Part shown: positions 1-9,086 of the stretch, one piece after another
How positions within the stretch are numbered: position 1 is the first letter of the stretch
How the letters are laid out: the number at the start of each line of letters is the position of its first letter
Assembly: GCF_027571385.1 (NCBI RefSeq)
Contig: NZ_CP085636.1
Coordinates: forward strand, 3,472,001-3,536,000
From: Shewanella sp. MTB7
GTDB taxonomy: Bacteria > Pseudomonadota > Gammaproteobacteria > Enterobacterales > Shewanellaceae
DNA length: 64,000 bases
Direction: 5' to 3'
The notes under the pieces: model-generated
What the model saw: the letters and a program-made list of their open reading frames with translations, nothing else
What the model was told of the DNA's origin: nothing
Databases searched by the model: none
Translations under genes and position numbers: made by a program

Positions 1-1
1 C

Positions 2-2125
2 AAGGAGAGTTACAATCAACTCGACGCTGTAGCGGCCCTCTCTCCAGATAAGAGTACCTGCTGTGATTGCTTGGCTGAAATGAACGATCCCACCAATCGC
101 CATTATCGCTACCCATTTGTTAACTGCACTAACTGCGGCCCAAGATACTCATTGATCAATGCCCTCCCCTATGACAGAAAATACACTTCAATGGCGCATT
201 TTTCCATGTGTCCTGACTGCGAGCGCAGTTATCAAGATCCCATGGACAGACGGTATCATGCTCAGCCTATTAGCTGTCCTCACTGCGGACCACAATTGCG
301 CTTCCAGTCCAATCAGGGAGTGGCATTATTTGATGAAAATCTGGCATTAGAGCATGCCGCAAAACGACTATTAAATGGCGATATTCTAGCCATTAAAGGC
401 TTGGGTGGATTTCATCTTGTTTGTGACGCCACCAATGACAACACAGTGCGTCGCTTGCGAGAGCGAAAAAAGCGTCCTAGTAAACCGCTAGCCGTGATGA
501 TGCCAGGCATAGAGATGGCAAAAATGTGGGTAACAGGTACGAAATTTGAGTGGACACAGTTAGCTAAAATAGAGCGTCCCATCGTCTTGATGAACAAAGC
601 TGACGATATCGACAGTTCCCAGACTCTTATATTGAGCTCCTCAATCGCACCGGACATAGACAAACTGGGGGTGTTTTTACCCTATACTCCCGTTCACCAG
701 CAACTCTTGGATTTGGTTAATCGTCCTCTGGTGGCCACCAGTGCCAACCGCTCAGGAGAGCCCATTATCTGTGATTTAGGTGAGATACAGGCACAGCTTT
801 CTGGTGTCTTCGATGGCATACTTGATCACAACCGCCCCATACTCAATGCCTGTGACGACAGTGTCATTCAGTGCATCGGCAACGAAGTGCAGATCCTGCG
901 TCTTGCACGAGGTTATGCTCCCTTTAGCATCTTATCTCCTTATACCTTACCATCCCATATGCTGGCGGTCGGCGCACAGCAAAAAAACAGCATCGCCTTA
1001 GCTTTTGCTAACCAACTTGTGCTTAGCCCACATATTGGCGATCTATTTTCGGTGGAAGCAGAGCAATACTTTACCCATACGTTAGCGACATTTGAACGCC
1101 TCTATCGCTTTAAACCTAGATTTATTTGTCGTGATCTCCATCTTGACTATGCGCCCTCTAAATGGACTCAAGCCTGCTGTGAGCAAGATGCTGGTTTAAC
1201 GCAAATACCAGTACAACATCACTATGCCCATATTTTAAGTGTGATGGCGACCAATCAATATACCGATAGAGTATTAGGTTTCAGCTTCGATGGTACAGGA
1301 CTCGGTACCGATGGAACTCTGTGGGGCGGTGAGGCCATGATTGCTGATATCAAAGGGTTTACCCGAGTTTGCCACCTTAAAACCTTCCGTTTAATTGGTG
1401 GTGAACAAGCCATTAAGGATCCTAAACGCATTCTGCTGGCGCTGTTATTCCAACAATATTCACTTAAGCAAGTGTTGGCTCTGCCACTAAACATCATAAA
1501 AAATTGTGATCCAAACTTAATTAACAACTTACACAAAATATGGTCAAGTGGCCGCTCCTCTATTGAGTGCTCCTCCATGGGACGTTTATTTGATGCCGTC
1601 GCCATCTTGCTTGATTTGATTGAAACCAATCAATATGAGGGGCAAGCGGGTATGTTACTTGAAGCTGCAGCGAATCGATTTGAAGATAAAGCAGATAGCT
1701 TACTTGAAAGCACAGCGAATCAAATTGAAGACTCACAGTTCAGCAAGCTTCATTTCACTCTGCCCATTATGGAAGGGATGTGGGATACGGATCACTTGCT
1801 TACACAACTCATCACCGCCACGACAGCAACAGAATTAACGGAACAGAGAATCGGGCTTATCGCAAAGGAATTTATGATCTGCATCAGCAATGCAGTCTGT
1901 GAATTAGCCCAAAGCTATCCCGAGAACCCCATCGTACTGAGCGGTGGCGTGTTTCAGAATCGATTTCTAAGTGAAGCATGTCATTCACAACTAGAAAAAC
2001 AGCAAAACATTCGATTAGACAGTCAAAAAGTGCCGCTTAATGACGGTGGAATCGCCCTTGGGCAGCTTTGGTTTGGGCTACATCAAACTGATGAAGGCTT
2101 AACTAAAACATCTCAATTAAATTGA
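2..2125 (+). CDS. hypF: Carbamoyltransferase HypF, 5'-truncated by the window edge
   Basis: HypF takes carbamoyl phosphate and makes the thiocarboxamide on HypE that becomes the CN ligands of the [NiFe]-hydrogenase iron. The frame is open from base 2 (707 codons), so the visible TTG at 71 is not the start; the N-terminal acylphosphatase domain, about 90 residues, lies outside the window. Seen in order: two zinc-finger pairs (C20/C23 with C42/C45, then CPDC and CPHC), a YrdC-like domain with KGLGGFHLVCDA, and the carbamoyltransferase domain with HHYAHILSVM, FDGTGLGTDGTLWGGE and SGGVFQNRF. A 45-bp imperfect tandem duplication (1655-1699 and from 1700) adds about 15 residues in the C-terminal domain. 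First visible gene of the hyp operon; hypB follows after 93 bases. Confidence 0.95.
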   Translation, partial: KESYNQLDAVAALSPDKSTCCDCLAEMNDPTNRHYRYPFVNCTNCGPRYSLINALPYDRKYTSMAHFSMCPDCERSYQDPMDRRYHAQPISCPHCGPQLRFQSNQGVALFDENLALEHAAKRLLNGDILAIKGLGGFHLVCDATNDNTVRRLRERKKRPSKPLAVMMPGIEMAKMWVTGTKFEWTQLAKIERPIVLMNKADDIDSSQTLILSSSIAPDIDKLGVFLPYTPVHQQLLDLVNRPLVATSANRSGEPIICDLGEIQAQLSGVFDGILDHNRPILNACDDSVIQCIGNEVQILRLARGYAPFSILSPYTLPSHMLAVGAQQKNSIALAFANQLVLSPHIGDLFSVEAEQYFTHTLATFERLYRFKPRFICRDLHLDYAPSKWTQACCEQDAGLTQIPVQHHYAHILSVMATNQYTDRVLGFSFDGTGLGTDGTLWGGEAMIADIKGFTRVCHLKTFRLIGGEQAIKDPKRILLALLFQQYSLKQVLALPLNIIKNCDPNLINNLHKIWSSGRSSIECSSMGRLFDAVAILLDLIETNQYEGQAGMLLEAAANRFEDKADSLLESTANQIEDSQFSKLHFTLPIMEGMWDTDHLLTQLITATTATELTEQRIGLIAKEFMICISNAVCELAQSYPENPIVLSGGVFQNRFLSEACHSQLEKQQNIRLDSQKVPLNDGGIALGQLWFGLHQTDEGLTKTSQLN

Positions 2126-2218
2126 CAATGAATACTGAGTTACCCTGATAAACATCAAAGAAACTTAATTAGAATTACACCATATTAAACAGATTAGATT
2201 GAATAATGGAGTACTACC

Positions 2219-2977
2219 ATGTGTAAAGATTGCGGTTGTTCATTGACTCGTCCCTCCCACAAAAATAGCGGACATGCCCATGAGCATAATACTCACAGCG
2301 AACTACATAGTAACCCGCAACTCAATGATAAAAAGACCTTGTCGGTGATCCATAAAATTTTAGATAAGAATGATGTCGAAGCGGGACATAATCGCGCGCA
2401 TTTTAATGCCCACGGAGTGACTGCATTTAATATGATGAGTAGTCCAGGCAGTGGCAAGACCACATTATTAGAGCACCTTCACGAATACACCGAACTGAAC
2501 TACGCGGTAATCGAAGGCGATCTTGAAACTTCACGGGATGCAGACAGGCTGAAAGCTAAAGGGATCGATGCTTATCAAATTCAAACGGGATCAGCCTGCC
2601 ACCTCGATGCATTTATGGTCCACGGCGCCCTACACCATATTAAGCTCGATAATCTGGACATCTGTTTTGTAGAAAATGTCGGTAACTTGGTCTGCCCCGC
2701 CTCCTATGACGTTGGCACTCATCTTAATATTGTGCTGGTCTCTATTCCTGAAGGCGATGACAAGGTTGAGAAATACCCGGTGATGTTTCGCAGGGCAGAT
2801 CTAATTTTGATCACCAAATGCGACCTGTTAGCTCACTTTGATTTCAGCATTGAAGAGGCGAAGACACAGATCAGCAAACTCAACCCCAATGTCGATGTCA
2901 TCGAGATTTCAGTTAAAGATCCAGATTCTATGTCGCAGCTTGCTAATTGGCTGAAAGCTCATCAAAGAGGAGTTTAA
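2219..2977 (+). CDS. hypB: Hydrogenase nickel incorporation GTPase HypB
   Basis: GTPase that delivers nickel, with HypA, to the hydrogenase large subunit. The 252-residue protein opens with the CxxCGC nickel site (MCKDCGC), followed by a modest His-rich linker (HAHEH, residues 19-23). The P-loop GSGKTT is at 77-82, the G-domain metal site has C127-H128 (SACHLD), the family signature ENVGNLVCP is at 152-160, and the base-specificity motif is TKCD at 199-202. The His stretch is short compared with nickel-storing HypB proteins, so a large storage role is unlikely. It is preceded by a weak GGAG at 2207-2210. The hypC ribosome binding site lies inside the end of this gene, so the two are probably translationally linked. 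Confidence 0.97.
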   Translation: MCKDCGCSLTRPSHKNSGHAHEHNTHSELHSNPQLNDKKTLSVIHKILDKNDVEAGHNRAHFNAHGVTAFNMMSSPGSGKTTLLEHLHEYTELNYAVIEGDLETSRDADRLKAKGIDAYQIQTGSACHLDAFMVHGALHHIKLDNLDICFVENVGNLVCPASYDVGTHLNIVLVSIPEGDDKVEKYPVMFRRADLILITKCDLLAHFDFSIEEAKTQISKLNPNVDVIEISVKDPDSMSQLANWLKAHQRGV

Positions 2978-2979
2978 GC

Positions 2980-3219
2980 ATGTGTCTCTCTATTCCCTCA
3001 GAAGTTGTTGAAGTTCATGAAGATGAACAAAGTGTGACCGTGGACACCATGGGAGTCAGACGAAAAGTCAGCGCTCATTTGATTCAAGAACCGCTTGAGA
3101 TTGGTGATTATGTACTCATCCATATCGGATTTGTTATGAATAAGATAGATAAGGAAGATGCACTAGACAGCATCAACCTCTATCGAGAGATAGTCGAGAA
3201 AATGGCGGCTTCGGAGTAA
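2980..3219 (+). CDS. hypC: Hydrogenase assembly chaperone HypC
   Basis: Small HypC/HupF chaperone of 79 residues that, with HypD, carries the Fe(CN)2CO unit to the hydrogenase large subunit. The start at 2980 gives MCLSIP, placing the essential cysteine at position 2. A longer frame open from 2947 would bury this cysteine and is rejected. AGAGGAG at 2966-2972, inside the end of hypB, is a good ribosome binding site for this ATG. The gene starts 2 bases after the hypB stop and ends 4 bases before hypD, so it sits tightly in the operon. Confidence 0.96.
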   Translation: MCLSIPSEVVEVHEDEQSVTVDTMGVRRKVSAHLIQEPLEIGDYVLIHIGFVMNKIDKEDALDSINLYREIVEKMAASE

Positions 3220-3223
3220 TAGG

Positions 3224-4342
3224 ATGCTAGCGTTAAAATCACTATATCAAGGATTCAGGGATCCTCAGACCTTAGCTAAATTAGCAAAACTGATTGCTGA
3301 TGAAGCCACACTCTGCTCTGAACCTATCAAGATAATGGAGGTCTGTGGCGGCCACACTCATACCATTATGAAATATGGATTAAATCAGTTACTACCTGAT
3401 AATATTGAATTTATTCATGGTCCTGGTTGTCCAGTTTGTATCATACCCAAGGAGCGCATCGATCATGCAGCGCTGCTTGCCAGCCAACCTAATGTCATAC
3501 TCGTTACCTTAGGGGATATGATCCGAGTTCCAGGCTCAAAAGGCAGTTTGGCTGAATTCCGATCTAAAGGCTACGACATTCGGCCTATCTACGATCCTCT
3601 CGATACACTCAAAATAGCTCTCGAGAATCCAGATAAGACCGTCATCTTCTTTGCCATAGGTTTTGAAACCTCGACACCTATGACAGCGGTGTTACTTGAG
3701 TTGGCCGAAATAAGAGGGTTTGCTAACCTATTATTCTACATCAATCATGTGCTGGTGCCCCCAGCTATAGATGCCGTAATGGCAGATCCAGATGTTCAGG
3801 TAAATGCCTTTATCGGACCAGCCCATGTCAGTGTCATAAGTGGTGCTAAGATCTATCGCCCCAGCGTCGAGAAATATCACACCCCCCTTGTGGTTTCAGG
3901 TTTTGAACCCGTGGATGTAATGGAGTCAATCTTAAGGATTGTCAAACAAAAAGCACAAGGCATTGCCGAGCTAGATGTGCAATACAGCCGGGCCGTGACT
4001 GAAGAGGGGAATCTGGCTGCACAAAGTAAAATCCAAGACGCGTTTGTGATCAGAGAGTCGTTTCGATGGCGTGGACTGGGCCCTATTGCTAACTCAGCAC
4101 TAAAACTAAGCGATAAATACAGCCACAGAGACGCAGAATTAATCTATCGCGATGTGTTACCAGACACAAAGATTGACGATCATAAAGCCTGCCAGTGTGG
4201 CGATGTATTACGGGGAATAACCAAACCTAAGGATTGCAAAGTCTTTGGCCGTGGCTGCACCCCACAATCTCCCTTAGGTAGCTGCATGGTCAGCTCTGAA
4301 GGGGCATGTAATGCCTATTATCGTTACAACGGAGTGTCCTGA
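3224..4342 (+). CDS. hypD: Hydrogenase Fe-S maturation protein HypD
   Basis: HypD is the [4Fe-4S] scaffold on which the iron receives its CN and CO ligands, working with HypC and HypE. The 372-residue product has the three family signatures: EVCGGHTHT with catalytic C41, HGPGCPVC with C69 and C72, and GFETSTP. The C-terminal cluster region holds CQCGDVLRG, a CKVFGRGCTPQSPLGSC segment and a final cysteine in EGACNAY, as in full-length HypD. Its TGA stop shares one base with the hypE ATG, which points to translational coupling. Confidence 0.97.
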   Translation: MLALKSLYQGFRDPQTLAKLAKLIADEATLCSEPIKIMEVCGGHTHTIMKYGLNQLLPDNIEFIHGPGCPVCIIPKERIDHAALLASQPNVILVTLGDMIRVPGSKGSLAEFRSKGYDIRPIYDPLDTLKIALENPDKTVIFFAIGFETSTPMTAVLLELAEIRGFANLLFYINHVLVPPAIDAVMADPDVQVNAFIGPAHVSVISGAKIYRPSVEKYHTPLVVSGFEPVDVMESILRIVKQKAQGIAELDVQYSRAVTEEGNLAAQSKIQDAFVIRESFRWRGLGPIANSALKLSDKYSHRDAELIYRDVLPDTKIDDHKACQCGDVLRGITKPKDCKVFGRGCTPQSPLGSCMVSSEGACNAYYRYNGVS

Positions 4343-5370
4343 TGTCTGCTCATAACACTGCTCACAACAATAAGAAAACCGTACAACTTAGCCATGGTGG
4401 TGGTGGCAAAGAGATGAATGAGCTAATTCAAAACATCTTTTTTAAAGCATTTCAAAATCCAATACTCAGCAGCGAAGAGGATGCAGCCCTGCTTCACCTT
4501 ACGGGAGAAACGGCCTTTACGACCGATTCATTTACCGTATCCCCTCTTTTTTTTGCAGGTGGAGATATAGGCAAGTTGGCCATCGCTGGTACGGTGAACG
4601 ATCTGGCCATGATGGGCGCTGAGCCCCAATATTTAAGTTGCAGTTTCATTATTGAAGAGGGGTTTGAGATTTCCGCCCTCAAACAGATTGTAGCCAGCAT
4701 GGCCACTGAACTTCATAAGAGTGGTACCCGTATTGTCTGCGGCGATACTAAGGTGGTACCGAAAGGTTGCGCCGATGGCTTGTTTATTAATACTTCGGGC
4801 GTTGGACGGGTCTTACGTAAAGGAATATCGGTAAAAAATATTCAAGCAGGCGATGCCATCATAGTCTCCAGAGACATCGGTCGACATGGCGCAGCCATTC
4901 TAATGGCAAGAGAGTCTTTGGCTCTGGAATCAGATCTCACCAGTGACTGCACTAACTTATGGCCGGTAATCGAGCAGTTAATCGCAGCGAATGTCGAGAT
5001 CCACGCCATGCGTGACGCAACCCGTGGCGGCTTAGCTGCGGTGTTAAATGAGTGGGCAACGGCGTCCAATGTGGGAATAGATATTCAGGAGAGTGATATT
5101 CCCATCAGTGATGAGGTCAAAGGCTTATGCGAGCTCTATGGCTTCGAAGCTCACGATCTTGCCAACGAAGGGACTTTCATCATTGCCCTCCCCCAAGCTC
5201 TTGCCGCTGGTGCAATAGAGATAATGCAACGCTACGGCCACTGTGAACAAGCCGCCATCATAGGTACTGTCACTCAAGCACACCAAGGCAAAGTTGTGAT
5301 GACCACCCCATGGGGAAGTCGCCGTTATCTGGATCTCCCTCAGGGTGAACTGTTGCCGAGGATCTGCTGA
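4342..5370 (+). CDS. hypE: Carbamoyl dehydratase HypE
   Basis: HypE dehydrates the thiocarboxamide placed by HypF on its C-terminal cysteine to thiocyanate and donates CN to the iron on HypCD. The 342-residue protein belongs to the PurM/ThiL-like ATP-binding fold: glycine-rich HGGGGKEMNEL near residue 18, then TDSFTVSP, AGTVNDLAMMGA and RDATRGGLA. It ends in the required PRIC, with Cys342 as the carrier residue, so the C-terminus is intact. It overlaps hypD by one base and is followed by hypA after 39 bases. Confidence 0.97.
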   Translation: MSAHNTAHNNKKTVQLSHGGGGKEMNELIQNIFFKAFQNPILSSEEDAALLHLTGETAFTTDSFTVSPLFFAGGDIGKLAIAGTVNDLAMMGAEPQYLSCSFIIEEGFEISALKQIVASMATELHKSGTRIVCGDTKVVPKGCADGLFINTSGVGRVLRKGISVKNIQAGDAIIVSRDIGRHGAAILMARESLALESDLTSDCTNLWPVIEQLIAANVEIHAMRDATRGGLAAVLNEWATASNVGIDIQESDIPISDEVKGLCELYGFEAHDLANEGTFIIALPQALAAGAIEIMQRYGHCEQAAIIGTVTQAHQGKVVMTTPWGSRRYLDLPQGELLPRIC

Positions 5371-5409
5371 TGACAATTTGCCATTGGAGAGCTAACAGGG
5401 GCAGAAGTG

Positions 5410-5757
5410 ATGCATGAATACTCCATTGTTTCTGCGTTAATAGAGCAGTGTGAGCAACTTGCCTTTGAGAATAAGGCAAACAAAATCACAAGAGTAGCAA
5501 TCAAGATAGGGGTGATGAGCGGTGTTGAACCTTCACTGCTAAGCACTGCTTTTGATACGTTTAAATTAGGTGGGATATGTCAGCATGCTGAACTTGAGAT
5601 GCAGATACAGCCGCTGGTGCTTCAATGCTATGACTGCGATGGCATCAATCAGCTTAATGAGCGGAATATTATTTGCCCCCAATGTAAGAGTAGCCATACC
5701 AAATTAATAGAGGGAGAGGAGATGCTGCTAATGCAGTTGGAACTTGAAACTGAATAA
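5410..5757 (+). CDS. hypA: Hydrogenase nickel chaperone HypA
   Basis: HypA binds nickel through the N-terminal Met-His and hands it to the hydrogenase with HypB. The ATG at 5410 gives MHEYS with nickel ligand His2. An in-frame GTG one codon earlier would displace it and is not used here. AGGGGC at 5397-5402 is the ribosome binding site. The 115-residue protein has the structural zinc site C73/C76 and C89/C92. Having hypA last, after hypE, rather than first as in E. coli, is a difference in operon order only. Confidence 0.96.
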   Translation: MHEYSIVSALIEQCEQLAFENKANKITRVAIKIGVMSGVEPSLLSTAFDTFKLGGICQHAELEMQIQPLVLQCYDCDGINQLNERNIICPQCKSSHTKLIEGEEMLLMQLELETE

Positions 5758-5816
5758 ACGGAACAAAACAAAACAGAATTTATAAGCAATGTATATTTTA
5801 ATAAAATGGAGTTAAA

Positions 5817-5984
5817 ATGAGAAAGCTAACCTCTCTAATCGCACTGACTTTTATACCAAGTTTGGCTTGGGCGCACCCAGGACATGATGGCATAGGTTTG
5901 TTCCATCATATGTTTGATCTCTTACCTATTGTTGCCGTGATTATCTTAGTTGCTGGCGTCTATATCTGGAAAAGAAAACAGTAA
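5817..5984 (+). CDS. Small His-rich exported membrane peptide (55 aa), function unknown
   Basis: The frame begins MRKLTSLIAL after AATGGAG (5804-5810, spacer 6), a good ribosome binding site. Residues 1-19 look like a signal peptide ending SLAWA. The predicted mature chain starts HPGHDG, continues with a second His pair (FHH), has one hydrophobic segment (about residues 35-51) and ends in the basic tail WKRKQ. HupE/UreJ nickel permeases also begin, after their signal peptide, with HPGH and more histidines, but those have six or more membrane segments and this has one. It lies 59 bases after hypA and just before a strong terminator, so it is probably the last gene of the hyp operon. A role in nickel binding at the outer face of the membrane is inference. 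It could also be a remnant of a longer HupE. Confidence 0.75.
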   Translation: MRKLTSLIALTFIPSLAWAHPGHDGIGLFHHMFDLLPIVAVIILVAGVYIWKRKQ

Positions 5985-5985
5985 A

Positions 5986-6032
5986 AAAAGGCTGGCATCG
6001 TGTCATAAACAGGATGCCAGCCATTTTATTTT
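5986..6032. terminator. Hairpin terminator after the hyp operon
   Basis: Ten-base-pair stem GGCTGGCATC (5990-5999) with GATGCCAGCC (6013-6022), preceded by an A run and followed by ATTTTATTTT. The A/T runs on both sides suggest it can serve the hyp operon and the opposing gene. Confidence 0.85.
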
Positions 6033-6062
6033 AAAGGGTTAACAAGATAACTAACTATTTCA

Positions 6063-7112
6063 TTACTTATCTCGCCAGATCATCACTTGTGCCTCTTCAC
6101 CTTTCTTACGAGTCGCACGGTACATGCCTTCAGTATTGAAAGGTGTCGCGATATTGCCTCGTTGATCGATAGCAATCACACCACCGGTGCCACCAGCAGT
6201 AATAAGGCGTTGATTAATCACTTCATCAGCAGCCTGAATTATCGACTTCTGTTGATACTTCACCTTAGCGCAAATATCTCCGGCTACATGATAACGAATA
6301 AAATACTCGCCATGACCTGTCGCAGATACTGCGCACACACCATTTTCGGCATAGGTGCCTGCACCAATAACAGGAGAGTCTCCGATACGACCAAAACGCT
6401 TGGCGGTCATCCCACCTGTAGAAGTCCCTGCAGCCAGGTTGCCATTTTTATCTAATGCTACTGCGCCTACGGTGCCAAATTTGTAATCGAGTTCTAAATA
6501 ATCACGTCCCATTAAGTGGTTTGCCGCTTGATAGTCTTTCGCGGCCTCAGCTTTTTTTATCTTCTCTTTAGCATCGATAAGCTGCTCATAACGTTTATTG
6601 GTATCAAAATATGTGACTGGAACAAGCTCAAACCCTTGTGTCAAAGCAAACTCTTCGGCCCCTGCGCCTGATAACATAACATGAGGAGATTTTGTCATCA
6701 CCGCGTTGGCTAAATTGATTGGGTTTTTAATGTGTTTAACCCCAGCCACTGCGCCTGCGTTCATGGTATTACCATCCATAATTGACGCATCCATCTCATG
6801 CTGACCATCGAAGGTATAGACGGCCCCCACGCCAGCATTAAATAGCGGACTGTTCTCCATCACATTAATTGCCACTTGAATCGCAACAAGACTATTGCCT
6901 CCCTTCTCTAGTACTTGATACCCGGCGTTAATCGCCTGTGTCAATTTATCTCGGTAGGCTTGCTCCTGTTCTGCATTCAAGTTTGCCTTCGAAATGGTTC
7001 CTGCCCCGCCATGAATGGCAATAGAAAACGGTTTTTCATCAGCCCATGCACTCGATATATATGTGCTAAAAACAGCCAACAACAGGCTTGTTACTTTCGT
7101 TTTATTGAGCAT
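6063..7112 (-). CDS. Exported isoaspartyl peptidase / plant-type L-asparaginase
   Basis: Ntn-hydrolase of the Asn/isoAsp family: a precursor that cleaves itself before a threonine and then hydrolyses beta-aspartyl dipeptides or asparagine. The autoprocessing site is GTVGAVALD, with the nucleophile near residue 214, followed by AGTSTGGMT and GDSPVIGAGTYA. The early HGGAGTI and NAGVGAVYTFDG segments are also typical. Residues 1-24 (MLNKTK through SSAWA) form a signal peptide, so the enzyme should be periplasmic. The ATG at 7112 has AAGGGA upstream; a GTG nine codons earlier (7139) gives an unlikely charged extension. It points away from tamA. Confidence 0.9.
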   Translation of the reverse strand: MLNKTKVTSLLLAVFSTYISSAWADEKPFSIAIHGGAGTISKANLNAEQEQAYRDKLTQAINAGYQVLEKGGNSLVAIQVAINVMENSPLFNAGVGAVYTFDGQHEMDASIMDGNTMNAGAVAGVKHIKNPINLANAVMTKSPHVMLSGAGAEEFALTQGFELVPVTYFDTNKRYEQLIDAKEKIKKAEAAKDYQAANHLMGRDYLELDYKFGTVGAVALDKNGNLAAGTSTGGMTAKRFGRIGDSPVIGAGTYAENGVCAVSATGHGEYFIRYHVAGDICAKVKYQQKSIIQAADEVINQRLITAGGTGGVIAIDQRGNIATPFNTEGMYRATRKKGEEAQVMIWRDK

Positions 7113-7232
7113 TTGTACATCCCTTATTTTTATTTTCACTCTTTGTAACCATTTATGGACTTAATTACAATCATCAACTTGCCTGCATTCGATAATCTAG
7201 CGACAATGGTCATAGCATTCACTCGAACAAAC

Positions 7233-9086
7233 ATGAGCCAGTTCTTTTTGCAAATACGTACATTAGGTTTAAGCCTCATCCTTATCTTTAGCTTACAGTG
7301 CTCCCTTTCTGCGCAGGCCGATGACTGGCTAAAATTAAATATTAACGGCGTTTCCGGGGAGCTAAACAGAAACGTTCGGGCTCACTTAGGCCAACTTCCC
7401 AGTTCGAAAGTCCAACGCAGAGCTTATATTTTTAACGCAGAAGATAACATTTCAGCGGCACTGCACTCACTTGGTTATTATCACGGTCAGATTGAACGAG
7501 AGATCTTATCACCAGAGAAAGGCATCTGGACACTAAATCTAACCATCAAACCGGGGCCCCCAACCATCATCGAATGGGTAGATATCAACTTAGAGGGGCA
7601 AATTCTTAACGACGCCATCGTTATCAATTGGTTAAATCATCTCACTATTAAACCTGGGGATATTCTTAATGATGGTATCTATGAACAGATAAAGTCTCAG
7701 CTTGTCACGCTCGCATTAGCTCGAGGTTATTTTGACGGCAAATATATCAAGTCGATGATCACTGTCAATCGCGATTTGAACACGGCACGGATAACATTAC
7801 ATTACGATTCAGGTCAGCGCTACCGAATAGGCGAAGTCAGTTTTGAAGGGCAAACATTAAACAATGACTTGATGCAGTCCTTGATCCCCTTTCAGATAGA
7901 TAGTCCATATAGTACAGCAAATTTAGCTTCTTTGAATCGAGAGCTATTAGATACAGGGTACTTTTCAAATATAAAAGTACTGCCAATGGTCGACAAATCT
8001 GTTGATTTAGATGTGCCGATCAAAGTCGAACTCAGTCCTAAACCTAGCCACTCCATAGAATTCGGTCTGGGTGTAGACATAGGCAATACCACAGACAAAA
8101 GCATTGAACCTAGAGTCAGGCTTACTTGGCGAACCCCACAGATCAATCGTTTTGGGCAATCACAAGAAACCAGCTTAGAGTGGGCCCCCGACAAGCCTAA
8201 GTTTTTGACCACTTATACGATACCGTTAACTCATCCGCTTGATGATCAATTGAAAATCCGTGTCGGCATCTTAAGAGATAAATATGGTGTCACTCAAGTT
8301 TATGACCCTAAAGATAAGAGTTTCAAAAATACAGGAGAGTTGGACGCAAATAAACTTCTCATCGGGGTCATTCGCCAACAAAAGTTGGACAACCAATGGC
8401 TACTCAGCTACTCGCTCGAAGCAACTCGCGAGTATTACACTCAATCAGAGGTTGATTATGATCCCACATTTGTCCTTTTTGGTAGCAGCATATCCAAAAC
8501 AGTTCGAAGTGATAATAGTTTAGATCCCAAATCTGGATATTTTCAGCACTACAGTCTGCAATATGCCGATCCCGCTTTAGGCTCTTCAGTTCGCCTGACC
8601 CGACTTCAAACAAAATACAAATGGATAGATACGTTTTTTGAAAAGCACAGAATTGTCACCAGACTCGATTTAGGCATTAACTTAGCTGCAAATGAAGATT
8701 TAGCTTTTATCCCTCCTTCACTACGTTATTTTGCCGGAGGTGATCAGAGTATTCGAGGTTACAGTTACCATGAACTCGGTCCCTATTTAGACTATACCAG
8801 TGCGAGTGGTGAATTAACCCGACAAGTCGTCGGTGGCCGCTACCTTATGGTAGGTAGTTTCGAGTATCAATATTACTTAACCCCGCATTGGCGAGTGGCT
8901 GCTTTTGTCGATGCAGGAAATGCCTTTGATGTTAACCAAATAGAACCTATTGTATCTGTAGGTCCCGGCCTGCATTGGATCTCACCCATTGGGCCGATTA
9001 AATTAGATATTGGTATTGGATTAAAAGAAACTGATACCGTGGCTCGCCCTTGGCGTATTCACCTGACCATGGGTTCTGAATTATGA
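7233..9086 (+). CDS. tamA: Autotransporter assembly factor TamA (Omp85 family)
   Basis: Outer-membrane component of the TAM complex, which helps insert outer-membrane proteins and, with TamB, spans the periplasm. From 7233 the product has 617 residues: a signal peptide ending about AQA, three POTRA-like modules over roughly residues 30-240, and a BamA-like barrel with RYFAGGDQSIRGYSY and a C-terminal GPIKLDIGIGL. The frame is open further upstream (possible starts 7155 and 7206), but only MSQFF begins directly in front of the hydrophobic signal segment. No start has a strong ribosome binding site. Overlaps tamB by four bases (ATGA). Confidence 0.93.
   Translation: MSQFFLQIRTLGLSLILIFSLQCSLSAQADDWLKLNINGVSGELNRNVRAHLGQLPSSKVQRRAYIFNAEDNISAALHSLGYYHGQIEREILSPEKGIWTLNLTIKPGPPTIIEWVDINLEGQILNDAIVINWLNHLTIKPGDILNDGIYEQIKSQLVTLALARGYFDGKYIKSMITVNRDLNTARITLHYDSGQRYRIGEVSFEGQTLNNDLMQSLIPFQIDSPYSTANLASLNRELLDTGYFSNIKVLPMVDKSVDLDVPIKVELSPKPSHSIEFGLGVDIGNTTDKSIEPRVRLTWRTPQINRFGQSQETSLEWAPDKPKFLTTYTIPLTHPLDDQLKIRVGILRDKYGVTQVYDPKDKSFKNTGELDANKLLIGVIRQQKLDNQWLLSYSLEATREYYTQSEVDYDPTFVLFGSSISKTVRSDNSLDPKSGYFQHYSLQYADPALGSSVRLTRLQTKYKWIDTFFEKHRIVTRLDLGINLAANEDLAFIPPSLRYFAGGDQSIRGYSYHELGPYLDYTSASGELTRQVVGGRYLMVGSFEYQYYLTPHWRVAAFVDAGNAFDVNQIEPIVSVGPGLHWISPIGPIKLDIGIGLKETDTVARPWRIHLTMGSEL

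Noticed and set aside
1255..1629. 124-codon minus-strand frame inside hypF
   Set aside because: Shadow of the well-supported HypF frame; no promoter, ribosome binding site or recognisable protein.
2947..2979. Longer HypC start overlapping hypB
   Set aside because: It would move the essential cysteine away from position 2; the ATG at 2980 has its own ribosome binding site.
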